Source: Polyangium sp. 15x6
Lineage (GTDB): Bacteria; Myxococcota_A; Polyangia; Polyangiales; Polyangiaceae
Assembly (NCBI RefSeq): GCF_029960785.1
Contig: NZ_JASBQE010000021.1
Coordinates: 93,352-157,351 of the forward strand
DNA length: 64,000 nt
Reading direction: 5' to 3'
The notes under the pieces were generated by a model that saw only the letters and a list, made by a program, of their open reading frames with translations, had not been told where the DNA came from and searched no databases. Numbering within the stretch: the stretch's first letter is position 1; each line of letters starts with the position of its first letter. Positions 8,652-16,030 of this stretch are shown piece by piece. The translations under genes and the position numbers were made by a program.

Positions 8652-9014
8652 ATGGCGACGGACAAAGAGCTGCAGCAAATGGCGAAGCAACTCGACGCGG
8701 CAGCGCGTCGCAAGCGTCGCACGGGCCCGAAGAAGAAGCCGGCCGCGAAGAAGAGGGCCGCGAGCGCGCCGACGAAACGCCGCAGTCCACGCGCCAGCGC
8801 CCCGAAGCGAGCCAAGCGCGCCACGAAGAAGCGCGCCCCGAAAGGGTGCTCGACGAACGCGCTCACGGTCATGCTTCCCAAGGGCTCGCACCTCTCCGTC
8901 GTCGGCCAGACGTTCGAAGTCGTCGGAAAGGGCGGCGCTCCGTCGAAGGGCTCCGCTCCGAGCAAACCCAAAGCGTCGCCTCGGAAGGGGCGAAGGAAGG
9001 CCAAGCGGTCGTGA
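8652..9014 (+). CDS. Histone H1-like Lys/Arg/Ala-rich basic protein
   Basis: 120 residues, with about a third Lys or Arg. Residues 18-70 are an almost pure KK/AAKK/RR run (GPKKKPAAKKRA, PKRAKRATKKRAPKG) like the tails of histone H1 or phage core proteins. Residues 73-92 form a short hydrophobic island (ALTVMLPKGSHLSVVGQTFE). The C-terminal tail is again SK/PK-rich. DNA binding and condensation, for example of a packaged genome, is inferred from composition. It is translationally coupled to the next gene (GTGA overlap). Confidence 0.7.
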   Translation: MATDKELQQMAKQLDAAARRKRRTGPKKKPAAKKRAASAPTKRRSPRASAPKRAKRATKKRAPKGCSTNALTVMLPKGSHLSVVGQTFEVVGKGGAPSKGSAPSKPKASPRKGRRKAKRS

Positions 9015-9259
9015 ACAACAAGCCCAAGTTTTACCTGGACCCCCAGCAGTTCGGCGCGGGAACCGAGGACCTCGCGCAGAAGCTGCAGGCGCGTTTCGCT
9101 GACGTCCGCATCGCCGTCGGACCGAAGCAGTACAACGCGAACGCCCCGTCCGAGCACCGGGGCCGCATCGAGCAGCTCCAGGACTACGCCGAGCACGTCG
9201 GCGGCGCAGCCACGACGGGCCGCTCGCCGAGCTCGCCCGCGCCGAGCGGCGGAGGCTGA
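9011..9259 (+). CDS. Small unknown protein in virion-like operon
   Basis: 82 residues from the GTG at 9011 that overlaps the preceding TGA. The body is hydrophilic (YLDPQQFGAGTEDLAQKL, ADVRIAVGPKQYN) and ends in a Ser/Pro/Gly tail. There is no signal or membrane segment. The next GTG follows after a CGGAGG ribosome site. No function can be assigned. Confidence 0.55.
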   Translation: MNNKPKFYLDPQQFGAGTEDLAQKLQARFADVRIAVGPKQYNANAPSEHRGRIEQLQDYAEHVGGAATTGRSPSSPAPSGGG

Positions 9260-9262
9260 CCC

Positions 9263-9751
9263 GTGGACCGGGGCCTCGACGCCATCGTCGCAAGCCGTCG
9301 CGGTGGGCAACCGGCGCCGAGGCCTGCCAGCGTCGTCCACGTCGGTGGCGACGCCGGGACGGTTGCAATCATCGCGAGTCGCCGTCCGGACGTCGCGACC
9401 GGCTTCGTGTCGCTGGGGCAGGCGACGGACCCGCTCATCGTTGCGGTGCACGAATCCCTTTCGAGGTCGCGCGACCGCATCTACACCACCACCACGCCCC
9501 TTCCCGCGGAGCAGGTCGCGCAGTTCGAGCAGCTCTGGGGGGAATGGGTGCCGTTCTTTACGGTGCCGTTCGTCCGCGGGCCGAACGCCCGGGAGCGCGC
9601 GGAGAAGTTCGCGGCATCGGCGAACTATTGGGAGAAGGTGCTCGATGCGCGGGAGGTACAGCCGGAGGCGCCGCCGTCACGGTGGCCGCTCGTCGTGGCC
9701 GCGGTGCTCGGCATCGGGGTGGTCGCCGCGGCTGCCTACAAGCCCAGATAG
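9263..9751 (+). CDS. C-terminally membrane-anchored unknown protein, end of operon
   Basis: 162 residues from a GTG with a CGGAGG ribosome site. It is mostly soluble with a Trp/Phe-containing stretch (FEQLWGEWVPFFTVPF) and ends with a single membrane helix (WPLVVAAVLGIGVVAAAAY) followed by KPR. It is the second tail-anchored protein of this operon after the lytic enzyme, which fits a membrane-containing particle or a lysis complex. It is the last plus-strand gene before the convergent minus-strand operon; only 12 bp separate the two stop codons. Confidence 0.6.
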   Translation: MDRGLDAIVASRRGGQPAPRPASVVHVGGDAGTVAIIASRRPDVATGFVSLGQATDPLIVAVHESLSRSRDRIYTTTTPLPAEQVAQFEQLWGEWVPFFTVPFVRGPNARERAEKFAASANYWEKVLDAREVQPEAPPSRWPLVVAAVLGIGVVAAAAYKPR

Positions 9752-9763
9752 ACCGCGGCCCGT

Positions 9764-9940
9764 CTACTCGTCCGCTTCGTCGTCCTGCTCTTCGTACCAT
9801 TCATCGTGACACGTGCATTCGCACGGGTCGTCTTCTGGCGCCTCGAACGTGGGTTCGAGAGCCTCTTTGATGTCGACACGGTACCGAACGCGAATGCACT
9901 CATGCGGGCTCGTTCTCGGGCACGCGCAACGGTCGGTCAC
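9764..9940 (-). CDS. 58-residue Cys-rich acidic protein
   Basis: The start is a GTG at 9940 set by a near-perfect ribosome site (AAGGAGGTG) six to seven bases upstream and by a GTGA overlap with the upstream lipoprotein gene. Cysteines sit in a CACPRTSPHEC pair near the N-terminus and CECTCHDEW near the C-terminus, with a final Glu/Asp tail. Two paired Cys clusters with a His suggest a small zinc-binding fold. It is the last gene of the minus-strand operon. Confidence 0.65.
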   Translation of the reverse strand: MTDRCACPRTSPHECIRVRYRVDIKEALEPTFEAPEDDPCECTCHDEWYEEQDDEADE

Positions 9941-10269
9941 GGTGCACCTCCTTCGACGCACTCACCGACCATGCAAATCCCTGCGTCCCCCAAGCACGGG
10001 GCGTTGTCTGCGGTCCACACGACGACGCACGCGCCCAATACGCAGGTCGGGGCGAAGCATGGGCCGGGCGGGCAGCAGTCGGCCGTGACGTCGCAGTGGG
10101 CCCCGTCGTCCGGCGGAACGAGCGTCGGGCACGTCTCCGCGCCAGGCTCGACGTACACGTCGGCGCTGCAACCCGCGACCAGCGTGCCCAGCACGAGGCC
10201 GAGCACAAGCCCCCCCAACGCGCACCAGCGCAAGGGTTCTTGGTGGGTCATCTTCGCGGCGCGGGTCAT
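9937..10269 (-). CDS. Small Cys-rich lipoprotein
   Basis: 110 residues. The ATG at 10269 overlaps the upstream stop (ATGA). A signal peptide ends in a lipobox (TLVAGC, Cys34; Cys28 if the second Met is used). The mature part has paired cysteines (CDVTADCCPPGPC, GACVVVW, CLGDAGICMVGEC) like the small disulfide-rich modules common in myxobacterial secreted proteins. A membrane lipoprotein encoded inside a phage-like block could act in lysis (spanin-like) or superinfection exclusion. That is speculation. Confidence 0.7.
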   Translation of the reverse strand: MTRAAKMTHQEPLRWCALGGLVLGLVLGTLVAGCSADVYVEPGAETCPTLVPPDDGAHCDVTADCCPPGPCFAPTCVLGACVVVWTADNAPCLGDAGICMVGECVEGGAP

Positions 10270-10538
10270 GACGTGAACGCCTTTCGCACGGCCTCTTCGT
10301 CGCGCCGCTGTTTCGCGGCCTCGTCCAGCACAGCGAAACACAGCGAGCGCAGGCTCGACGATGGCATCGGGATGCACCTCGTCGGGTCCACCTGAATCGC
10401 CTCGCAAATGCGGCGGACGTCGAGCATCCAGTCGGCGGGATCCTGCACGCGTTTCGCGATGGCCCGTGCCATCTCGTCGCTGAGTGCTCCAATTGCGCTT
10501 CCCATCAACGTCGCCATATTCCCTCCTCGTTTGGTCAA
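10266..10538 (-). CDS. Unknown small helical protein
   Basis: 90 residues, overlapping both neighbours by 4 bases (ATGA at each end). Its sequence is helical and soluble (ALSDEMARAIAKRVQDPADW, LCFAVLDEAAKQRRDEEA), with no signal peptide. A GGAGG site precedes the start, and the inner ATG (MATLMGSA) is an alternative start. No family is recognised. Confidence 0.6.
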   Translation of the reverse strand: MTKRGGNMATLMGSAIGALSDEMARAIAKRVQDPADWMLDVRRICEAIQVDPTRCIPMPSSSLRSLCFAVLDEAAKQRRDEEAVRKAFTS

Positions 10539-10813
10539 TCAATATCCACGCGAACATCACAGCGACGGACGCGCGCGTGGCCGCACCCGTCGAGAAACAG
10601 CACGTAGAGAAACCCCGGCGTTACCCACGCCGTGAGGGGCGGTGCGAGCGTCACTGCCGCTCGTCCCGCGTGCGGCCCGCCGACGATGCGGACGGGCGTC
10701 AAGTGCGGCAGGTCCGGCAGAGCTGCCCACCAAAGCCAACCGGGATAAAAGCCCAGCGACGCCACTGCCCCGAGCAACCCGAGGAAGAGCACGATGACGA
10801 GCACCTCAGCCAT
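10535..10813 (-). CDS. Small membrane protein
   Basis: 92 residues behind a strong AAGGAGG site. It begins with a membrane helix (VLVIVLFLGLLGAVASLGF), continues with a Trp/Pro-rich segment (YPGWLWWAALPDLPHLTPV), and its C-terminal half has beta-strand character (GGPHAGRAAVTL, PGFLYVLFLDG). It could be a holin-like or accessory envelope protein, but nothing identifies it. Confidence 0.6.
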   Translation of the reverse strand: MAEVLVIVLFLGLLGAVASLGFYPGWLWWAALPDLPHLTPVRIVGGPHAGRAAVTLAPPLTAWVTPGFLYVLFLDGCGHARVRRCDVRVDID

Positions 10814-10826
10814 GCGTGCCCCTCCT

Positions 10827-11153
10827 TCAATGCGTCACCTGGGCTCGTGCCCCCCGGACCATGTCCCGCAGCCTCATGAGGAGCGGCGCGCGGTCGTTGA
10901 GGAACGTGGTTCCCGGCCCGTATTCGCGCCAAAGGCGCCCGAGCTCGTCGCGCTGCTTGATGGTGCTCTCGATGTGGCGTACGGCGGCGTGGTAGCTGCC
11001 GGCGTGCGCCGCGGCGAGCGTCACGCAATATTCGAAACCAAACGGGTTCGGGTGGCTCGTCGGGCGTTCCTCGCTGTAGATGCCGACGCGCGTGATGATG
11101 CAAAGCGGCCCGATGCGGAGCACGTGAGCCACAAGAAACGCGTGCGTAGTCAT
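10827..11153 (-). CDS. Unknown protein of the minus-strand operon
   Basis: 108 residues from an ATG with a GGAGGGCGG site. It is globular with mixed residues (VAHVLRIGPLCIITRVGIYS, FGFEYCVTLAAAHAGSYHAA) and a C-terminal helix (LLMRLRDMVRGARAQ). It has neither a signal peptide nor a membrane span. No family is recognised. The spacing to both neighbours is under 20 bp. Confidence 0.6.
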   Translation of the reverse strand: MTTHAFLVAHVLRIGPLCIITRVGIYSEERPTSHPNPFGFEYCVTLAAAHAGSYHAAVRHIESTIKQRDELGRLWREYGPGTTFLNDRAPLLMRLRDMVRGARAQVTH

Positions 11154-11169
11154 TCTGTCCGCCCTCCGA

Positions 11170-11424
11170 CTACAGAACTCGAAACAGTCGTAGCTGCTCG
11201 CGAGGAGCGCCAGGCCTTCGCCACGGAATGCGCGCCTGCGCGAGCTGCCGCCTCACTTCGGCCAACCAAACACGGTAGGCCCATCCGCAGCGCTCCCCGA
11301 ACGGGTAGGCCGCGCGAATGGCGCGCCGAACCTCCAGGGGCTCGGCGCGCCGGTGTTGAGCGAGGACCTCGGCGACAATAGGCGCCGCCTTCGTCCTCCA
11401 GGTCTCACGCTCCGGCGAAGGCAT
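11170..11424 (-). CDS. Small protein ending in a clamp-binding-like motif
   Basis: 84 residues. The ORF is open far upstream, but the ATG at 11424 (MPSPERETW) begins the protein-like part and overlaps the end of the upstream gene by 20 bases. The body is helical and basic (EVRRAIRAAYPFGERCGWAY, WLAEVRRQLAQAR). The C-terminus REQLRLFRVL resembles the sliding-clamp binding consensus QL(S/D)LF, so a replication- or repair-associated role is possible. The motif is short and could be chance. Confidence 0.55.
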   Translation of the reverse strand: MPSPERETWRTKAAPIVAEVLAQHRRAEPLEVRRAIRAAYPFGERCGWAYRVWLAEVRRQLAQARIPWRRPGAPREQLRLFRVL

Positions 11425-12028
11425 AGCCGCCGCCGGCTTTCTCGTAGCCGTCGCACGAGCAATGCGCGATGACGCAGCGGCCCGAGGTCGGCCTGTGCTC
11501 GTGCAGCGGGTGCCCACATTTGCACGGCGCGTCCAGGCCGGCGAGGAGCTCGCGCATGGCCGTCCACGGCTTCGGTGGGTGGTACGGCCGCCCCTCCGCG
11601 TACGCCTCGACGAGCTCGACGAGTTCGGCGTTCGAGAGAGCGAAGAGCCTGCGCGTCGCGCCACCGCTCGGCCACGCCGAGCAGGCCGCGTTGCCGACGA
11701 ACTGCCCGAACCGCTGCGCGCTAACTCGGGGCCGTGCGTGCGCCGCCTGAATGCGTGCCCATTGCTCGGCGGTGAGCACGTTGTAGGCGGGGTCGTCCGG
11801 CTCGGGAGTCGGACGCCACGACGGCGGGAGCGCGGCGACGAGCCGGACGAGCTCCTCGTTCCAGACCTGCAAAAGCACGCGCACAGGGCGCTCGGAACGA
11901 AGCTGCATTGCCTGCATCAGCAGGCTGCCAAAGTTCTGCCGCGCCCGTCGGGTGTGCGCAGCGCGGAGCTCGTCGACCTGGTGCTCGTCGAGCGACTTCG
12001 GGTCGGGGGCGCTGGTGAAGAGGTTCAT
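11405..12028 (-). CDS. Unknown protein with C-terminal Cys/His cluster
   Basis: 207 residues with the ATG overlapping the upstream stop (ATGA). The N-terminal 150 residues are helical (VDELRAAHTRRARQNF, WNEELVRLVAALPPSW). The C-terminus holds CKCGHPLHEHRP and CVIAHCSCDGYE, a Cys/His array of zinc-ribbon type common in small phage and actinobacterial proteins. A nucleic-acid or protein-binding adaptor is inferred. Position within the operon points to early or accessory element functions. Confidence 0.6.
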   Translation of the reverse strand: MNLFTSAPDPKSLDEHQVDELRAAHTRRARQNFGSLLMQAMQLRSERPVRVLLQVWNEELVRLVAALPPSWRPTPEPDDPAYNVLTAEQWARIQAAHARPRVSAQRFGQFVGNAACSAWPSGGATRRLFALSNAELVELVEAYAEGRPYHPPKPWTAMRELLAGLDAPCKCGHPLHEHRPTSGRCVIAHCSCDGYEKAGGGYAFAGA

Positions 12029-14412
12029 GCCGCCGCCCCCTCTGCGCGCTCGGCGCCCCGCGTCTCCTTCCCCTCACGCGAGGCCGCGCAGGTCGCACAG
12101 TCTGGCGTCGTGTCGGGCGCTGGTCTCCACGTTGTTGTGTCCCAGTCGCCCAGGTGGACGTTGCAGACCGCGAAATCCGCGCTCCCGCGCTCCTTACGGC
12201 GCGTGTGCGCCACGTCGTGGTGCCTATCCCACACGCGGTCCCATCGCGCCTCGACCTTCGGCAGGTCCGCAACCCTGGCCCCCCGCGAGGACTCCGATTC
12301 GCGCATGCGGACGCAGGACTTGCACTCGATTGCACGCCGCCCCGGAATGGTGGGGGCTTGCAGTTTCACGCCGCAAACGGCCACCCACGGGCGCGCTTTG
12401 AGGCTATGAAGCTCGACCGTGTGCGCTACAGCCGAGTTGACGCCCTGGTGTTTGCAGCGGAGCACCCATTCCGACGGGCTCGGCGCGTCCGAGGCCAGCC
12501 CGGACGCCCGCTTCTTCTTCGCTGCCAGTCGGGCCGCCTTCGTCGCGGTGGTCACCGGCGTCGAGCCAGTGGTCTCCGCTGCGCCGTCGTCAGCAACGGG
12601 ACGCAGATGTTCGCGCGCGATGCGCTGTAGCTGCTTTTCCCCCCGCACTTTCACGCAGGGCCGATTGGGGTCCTCCGAGATGCCAATCTTGCCCCTCTTC
12701 CCTGCGAAGGAGCCGCCCACAATCTCGACCCTCGTGCCCGTTGCCAGTGGTTCGAGGTCAATGTCTCGGTACCCGGAAAGCCAGGCCTCGACCAGGTGCG
12801 GCTCCATGTCGGCAATCCGCACGCGCCAACCTTCGCGCCCCTGATTGCTTCGAACGGCGGGGTGGTCGCCTGGGACCCGGTGAAACTCGCCGTCCGGCGT
12901 GTCGACGTCGTACACGACACGGCTCGCGAGCTCGAGCTCGTCGGTCGCGAACACCAGCTCGTCCTCCCCGCACTTGAGGCGCACCCAGGGCGGGCCGCCC
13001 TTGGCGGGGCCCGCGTACTCCAGCACGCTGCCACGCTCCAGACCGGCTCTGACGCACCTCGGAGTTACGACAGCGACGAGCGTGCCCTCCGGCCAGTCAA
13101 ACCCGCGAGGGGCGGCGCAATCGGTCTCCTCGTGCTCGCGAAGGCAAGGCTTCAAGTCACAGGTCCACGCGCCGCACACGCATTTGCGCCGCGGCGCGTG
13201 CTTGCAGCTAGACCTGGCCGGGCGTTCGCTCTCGGGCGCGCGCGCGGCCGGCTTGGCGGCAAATTGGTCGGTGTACCACCCGAGGACGTCGCCCGTTTCG
13301 AGGTTGACGAGTCGCGCTTTATCGTGTGCCCATCCGGCACGAATCGCCGTTCCTGGGATGTCCACTTCGTGGACGGCATCCAACCCCACGTGCGGCGCGT
13401 GCGCGTTTCGGTCGCAGACGAGGCCCGACGCGTGCCGTGTCCCGCACGGCGAGCCGGCCGATGCATGCACGCGCTCGCTCTTGGCGCGTGCGTTCCGCGG
13501 TCCGACTTTCCACCGGTCGCCGCCAGCGTCGAGGTGTAGAAGTCCCCGCCGTTCGCCCTCGAGGAGCGCAGCGAGCACGAACCCCCGCGCCGACTCGCCG
13601 AGCGGAAGCTCGACCTCTTCGTCCAGCGCCACCTCGGCGATGAGCGTTTCCTCCGTGGCGCCCTTGTCGCCCGCGAGGTCGAGCGCCATCACGCACCGCT
13701 GCAAGACAGCTTCCGAGGCCTGCGACCGTGCCACAATGGCGCGCGCCTCCGCAGCGGTGTGCTCGTTGGCGAGGTTGTCCTGTACCTCGCGGTACCCCCG
13801 GCCGAGCCGCAGACGCGTGTGCCGCAGCTCGGGTACCGTCTCTTCGCGTAGGGCCGCCCGTTCGTGGGCGCGCGCCGCGGCCTCGTACTCTCGGGCGAGC
13901 GGCCCATTGCCTGCCGCCTGCGAGGCGCGGGCCCGCCACCGGCAGATTTGCGCCGCGGCGGCCGGCGCGAGCTCGGCCTCGCAGGTGTCGCAGAAAATCA
14001 GGAACCCCGCGTTGCTCGCTCTCGGGTTTTTGCAGCATACCCCGGGTGGCGCCTCCCGCGTGCTCGTCCCTTCGTCGACGAGCTGCTCGCCACGTGCGTC
14101 GAGGTCAGCCGCCCAGCTCGGAACCTCGTCGCCGGCCGCGCGAGCTGCGCGCACGTACTGCCCGACGAGCTGCGCGAGCGCTGGCCAGCTCCGAAGGCGC
14201 GGCGTGAACGCGAACGTCGCCTGCGGGCTTTTCCAACACTTCACATCGAAAACCACCTCAGGCCCGAGGAGTAGCGACGCGTCCAGGAGCACGAGCTCGC
14301 GCACGTAGGCGCTTTCGCTCTTCGCTTGCCGGATTTCGACCAGCTTGTGAAGGATTTCTTCCTCCGCGGGTCGGAGGCGGAAGGAATGCGGAACAACGCG
14401 CGAATCGACCAT
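12025..14412 (-). CDS. Large unknown protein with RHH-like start, KOW-like segment and Cys clusters
   Basis: 795 residues behind a GGGAGG site. Residues 1-50 (SFRLRPAEEEILHKLVEIRQ, SAYVRELVLLDA) resemble a ribbon-helix-helix or mobilisation-type start. Residues about 125-150 contain CCKNPRASNAG and FCDTCEAELA. A helical region follows (200-290), then paired cysteines again (CKHAPRRKCVCGAWTC at about 407). Residues about 560-585 match a KOW-like beta motif (GTRVEIVGGSFAGKRGKIG). The C-terminal 150 residues hold three more CxxC-type pairs. The whole looks like a scaffold of nucleic-acid-binding modules, but no catalytic site is visible. It is the longest gene of the minus-strand operon and may be its core protein. 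Confidence 0.6.
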   Translation of the reverse strand: MVDSRVVPHSFRLRPAEEEILHKLVEIRQAKSESAYVRELVLLDASLLLGPEVVFDVKCWKSPQATFAFTPRLRSWPALAQLVGQYVRAARAAGDEVPSWAADLDARGEQLVDEGTSTREAPPGVCCKNPRASNAGFLIFCDTCEAELAPAAAAQICRWRARASQAAGNGPLAREYEAAARAHERAALREETVPELRHTRLRLGRGYREVQDNLANEHTAAEARAIVARSQASEAVLQRCVMALDLAGDKGATEETLIAEVALDEEVELPLGESARGFVLAALLEGERRGLLHLDAGGDRWKVGPRNARAKSERVHASAGSPCGTRHASGLVCDRNAHAPHVGLDAVHEVDIPGTAIRAGWAHDKARLVNLETGDVLGWYTDQFAAKPAARAPESERPARSSCKHAPRRKCVCGAWTCDLKPCLREHEETDCAAPRGFDWPEGTLVAVVTPRCVRAGLERGSVLEYAGPAKGGPPWVRLKCGEDELVFATDELELASRVVYDVDTPDGEFHRVPGDHPAVRSNQGREGWRVRIADMEPHLVEAWLSGYRDIDLEPLATGTRVEIVGGSFAGKRGKIGISEDPNRPCVKVRGEKQLQRIAREHLRPVADDGAAETTGSTPVTTATKAARLAAKKKRASGLASDAPSPSEWVLRCKHQGVNSAVAHTVELHSLKARPWVAVCGVKLQAPTIPGRRAIECKSCVRMRESESSRGARVADLPKVEARWDRVWDRHHDVAHTRRKERGSADFAVCNVHLGDWDTTTWRPAPDTTPDCATCAASREGKETRGAERAEGAAA

Positions 14413-14424
14413 GTCGTCCTCCCT

Positions 14425-14844
14425 TCACGCCGCCGCCGATTTGTTGAGCTTGGCCAAGACGCCCTTGGAACCGGCCAGGAATTCTTTCTGCTCCTCACGC
14501 GACCGCTCTCGCAGCGTCGCCACGAACGCGGGCTTTGGCAGAGCCGCCGCCGCCTTCGCCTTATCGCGGACGATGAGCGCCGTTGCTACGTCTGCAAAGT
14601 CCTGGCAGAGGCGCGCAAGCGGATGCTTTTGGTTCCGCAGAAAGTTGTCGTTGCCGGGGCGGTCGAACCACGCCGCCATCACCTCGGCTGCGTTGCGCTG
14701 GAGAGCATCGCCCGGGCCCTCGCCTTCCGCTTGCCGCGTCTCGGCCAGCCATTGGATGTTTTCCCGGAGTTCAACCTGCTGCTCAGACGTCAAATGCGCC
14801 CGACGTCGAGCGGACGGAAGATTGGACGGCGTCTTATATTGCAC
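14425..14844 (-). CDS. Unknown helical protein, first gene of minus-strand operon
   Basis: 139 residues from a GTG at 14844 with a weak ribosome site. The protein is helical and hydrophilic (LTSEQQVELRENIQWLAET, KHPLARLCQDFADVATALIV, LRERSREEQKEFLAGSKG). It lacks cysteine clusters, signal peptide and membrane segments. It heads the operon and lies 13 bp before the 795-residue gene. The position is typical for a small regulator, but no HTH is obvious. Confidence 0.6.
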   Translation of the reverse strand: MQYKTPSNLPSARRRAHLTSEQQVELRENIQWLAETRQAEGEGPGDALQRNAAEVMAAWFDRPGNDNFLRNQKHPLARLCQDFADVATALIVRDKAKAAAALPKPAFVATLRERSREEQKEFLAGSKGVLAKLNKSAAA

Positions 14845-15210
14845 CTCATGCTGTGCTTGCCATGCAGCAAAAATTACCGCGTCGACGTCGGCAGCCGCAA
14901 GGTCACCCCAAGAGGGGGTGAAACAGGTATTCTGAGCTTCTCGCCACGTTGTGCCGCGCGGCCCTGAAAACGGGACCCGCGCGGCGCGGGACGGGCCTCG
15001 GCACGGCCCGTAGGGGCGCGCCCATAAGATTTTTCCTGCGTCGGGCGAACGCCCGCGACACGTATTTCATTGACGGACCGCTCGACGTTCCGGCGCCCGG
15101 GCTGAATGAATTCGCTTGGGGTCGAACCCCTGCGCAAGCGAGCACATCGTTGCTTTTTTCTTCGCGCTGGGGAAAGGCCTCACCGAACAGAAAACAGGGG
15201 GAGGTTTTGT
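14845..15210. other. Right boundary of the mobile block and promoter region of the duplicated lipoprotein unit
   Basis: No gene was found. There is a strong inverted repeat (nine-base GC-rich arms around 14957 and 14983), a second small hairpin in the CGGGCGAACGCCCG stretch near 15047, and at 15072-15130 a block shared with the region upstream of the second lipoprotein (GACCGCTCGACGT, then GAATTCGCTTG and GGTCG). No tRNA or obvious attachment duplication is visible. The change from phage-like to chromosomal genes happens here. Confidence 0.45.
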
Positions 15211-15942
15211 ATGAAGAACGTGTCGAGGATCGTTGCGCTGATCCTGTCCGCGTCCGCCGGCGTGTGGCTGACCGGTTGCGCTGCCGAGCTCGATGATCCG
15301 AGCGAGGATACGGATTCCGCGCTCGCCAACGTGCACGAGGGCAAGGGCATCACGAAGGGGCGTCTGGGCGGACAGGCGGACATCCCGGTGATCTCGAAGG
15401 GCAGGGGCATGGGCGGCGGCCAATTCGAGGGCAGCGGCCATCTCGGCAAGGGCGCGCGGGTCTCGGGCGCCGATACGCAGGTCGACAATCCGGCGATCGG
15501 CGGCCAGCTCGGTGGTCAGCTCGGTGGTCAGCTCGGTGGTCAGCTCGGCGGCCGGCTCGGCGGTCAGCTCGGCGGTCAGCTCGGCGGTCAGGCCGGGGCC
15601 GAGGAGAAGTTCGAAGACACCCAGCGGGCCGGGGCCGGGGCCGGGGCCGGGGCCGGGGCCGGGGCCGAGGGGCAGATCGAGGATCAGGGCCTCCGCCACG
15701 ACGAGAGCGCGGGCCAGGTCGAGGAAGAGGGCGATACGGCGTCGTCGCAAGAGGCGCTGTCCTCTTGGTGGGGGGCTTATTACCCCCGCGGGTACCGGTA
15801 CGGCTGGCGTGGTTATGGGTACTATCCCGGGCGGTTCTTCTATGGCGGCTACCCGTACTACGGCTGCGGCGGCTACGGCTACGGCGGCTACGGCGGCTAC
15901 TACGGCGGTTGCGATCTCGGGTTGCCCGGCGGCTACTGGTGA
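15211..15942 (+). CDS. Low-complexity lipoprotein with GGQL repeats and Tyr/Gly tail (copy 1)
   Basis: 243 residues; the start is fixed by an AGGGGGAGG ribosome site. The signal peptide ends in LTGC (lipobox Cys23). It then has a short conserved segment (SALANVHEGKGITKG), eight tandem GGQL-type tetrapeptides (codons 97-128), an Ala-Gly hexanucleotide-encoded run, an acidic helix ending SSQEALSSW, and a Tyr/Gly-rich C-terminus (YYPRGYRYGW, GGYGYGGYGGYYGG). The composition suggests an intrinsically disordered, possibly adhesive surface lipoprotein. It is paralogous to the gene at 16258, with the same first 25 residues and the same layout. The upstream in-frame extension to 15106 is rejected because of the ribosome site. 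Confidence 0.8.
   Translation: MKNVSRIVALILSASAGVWLTGCAAELDDPSEDTDSALANVHEGKGITKGRLGGQADIPVISKGRGMGGGQFEGSGHLGKGARVSGADTQVDNPAIGGQLGGQLGGQLGGQLGGRLGGQLGGQLGGQAGAEEKFEDTQRAGAGAGAGAGAGAEGQIEDQGLRHDESAGQVEEEGDTASSQEALSSWWGAYYPRGYRYGWRGYGYYPGRFFYGGYPYYGCGGYGYGGYGGYYGGCDLGLPGGYW
15499..15594 (+). repeat. Tandem 12-bp repeat, eight units
   Basis: Eight consecutive 12-base units of the form GGC GGT CAG CTC encode GGQL (unit 5 is GGRL and unit 8 is GGQA). Synonymous third-base differences between units show that the array is not brand new. Confidence 0.9.
15631..15666 (+). repeat. (GGGGCC)6 hexanucleotide repeat
   Basis: Six perfect GGGGCC units, with a partial unit before them, encode Ala-Gly dipeptides inside the lipoprotein gene. 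The G-runs are regular and could form G-quadruplexes in the coding-strand DNA or mRNA. Such arrays are prone to slip by whole units, which would change protein length without a frameshift. Confidence 0.9.
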
Positions 15943-15984
15943 TCCCTCGGGACATCGCCGCAATGGCCTCCTGACATGAGCTTA

Positions 15985-16030
15985 CGGGCCCGCTAGGACT
16001 TCTCGGAGTTCGAGCGGGCTCGTTTCATTT
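15985..16030 (+). terminator. Terminator of lipoprotein copy 1
   Basis: A 17-bp imperfect stem (15985-16001 with 16006-16022) closes a CTCG loop and is followed by TTTCATTT. It is the counterpart of the terminator after copy 2, with shared CGGGCCCG base sequence, so the terminator was duplicated with the gene. Confidence 0.75.

Noticed and set aside
1..14844. Tailed prophage, tailocin or contractile injection system
   Set aside because: No sheath, tube, baseplate, tape measure, portal or terminase motif was found in any frame.
14845..15210. tRNA gene or attachment site at the edge of the mobile block
   Set aside because: No cloverleaf could be drawn and no direct repeat of the other end is visible in the window.
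15499..15594. Possible CRISPR array
   Set aside because: The repeat is a coding tandem array of 12-base units with no spacers.
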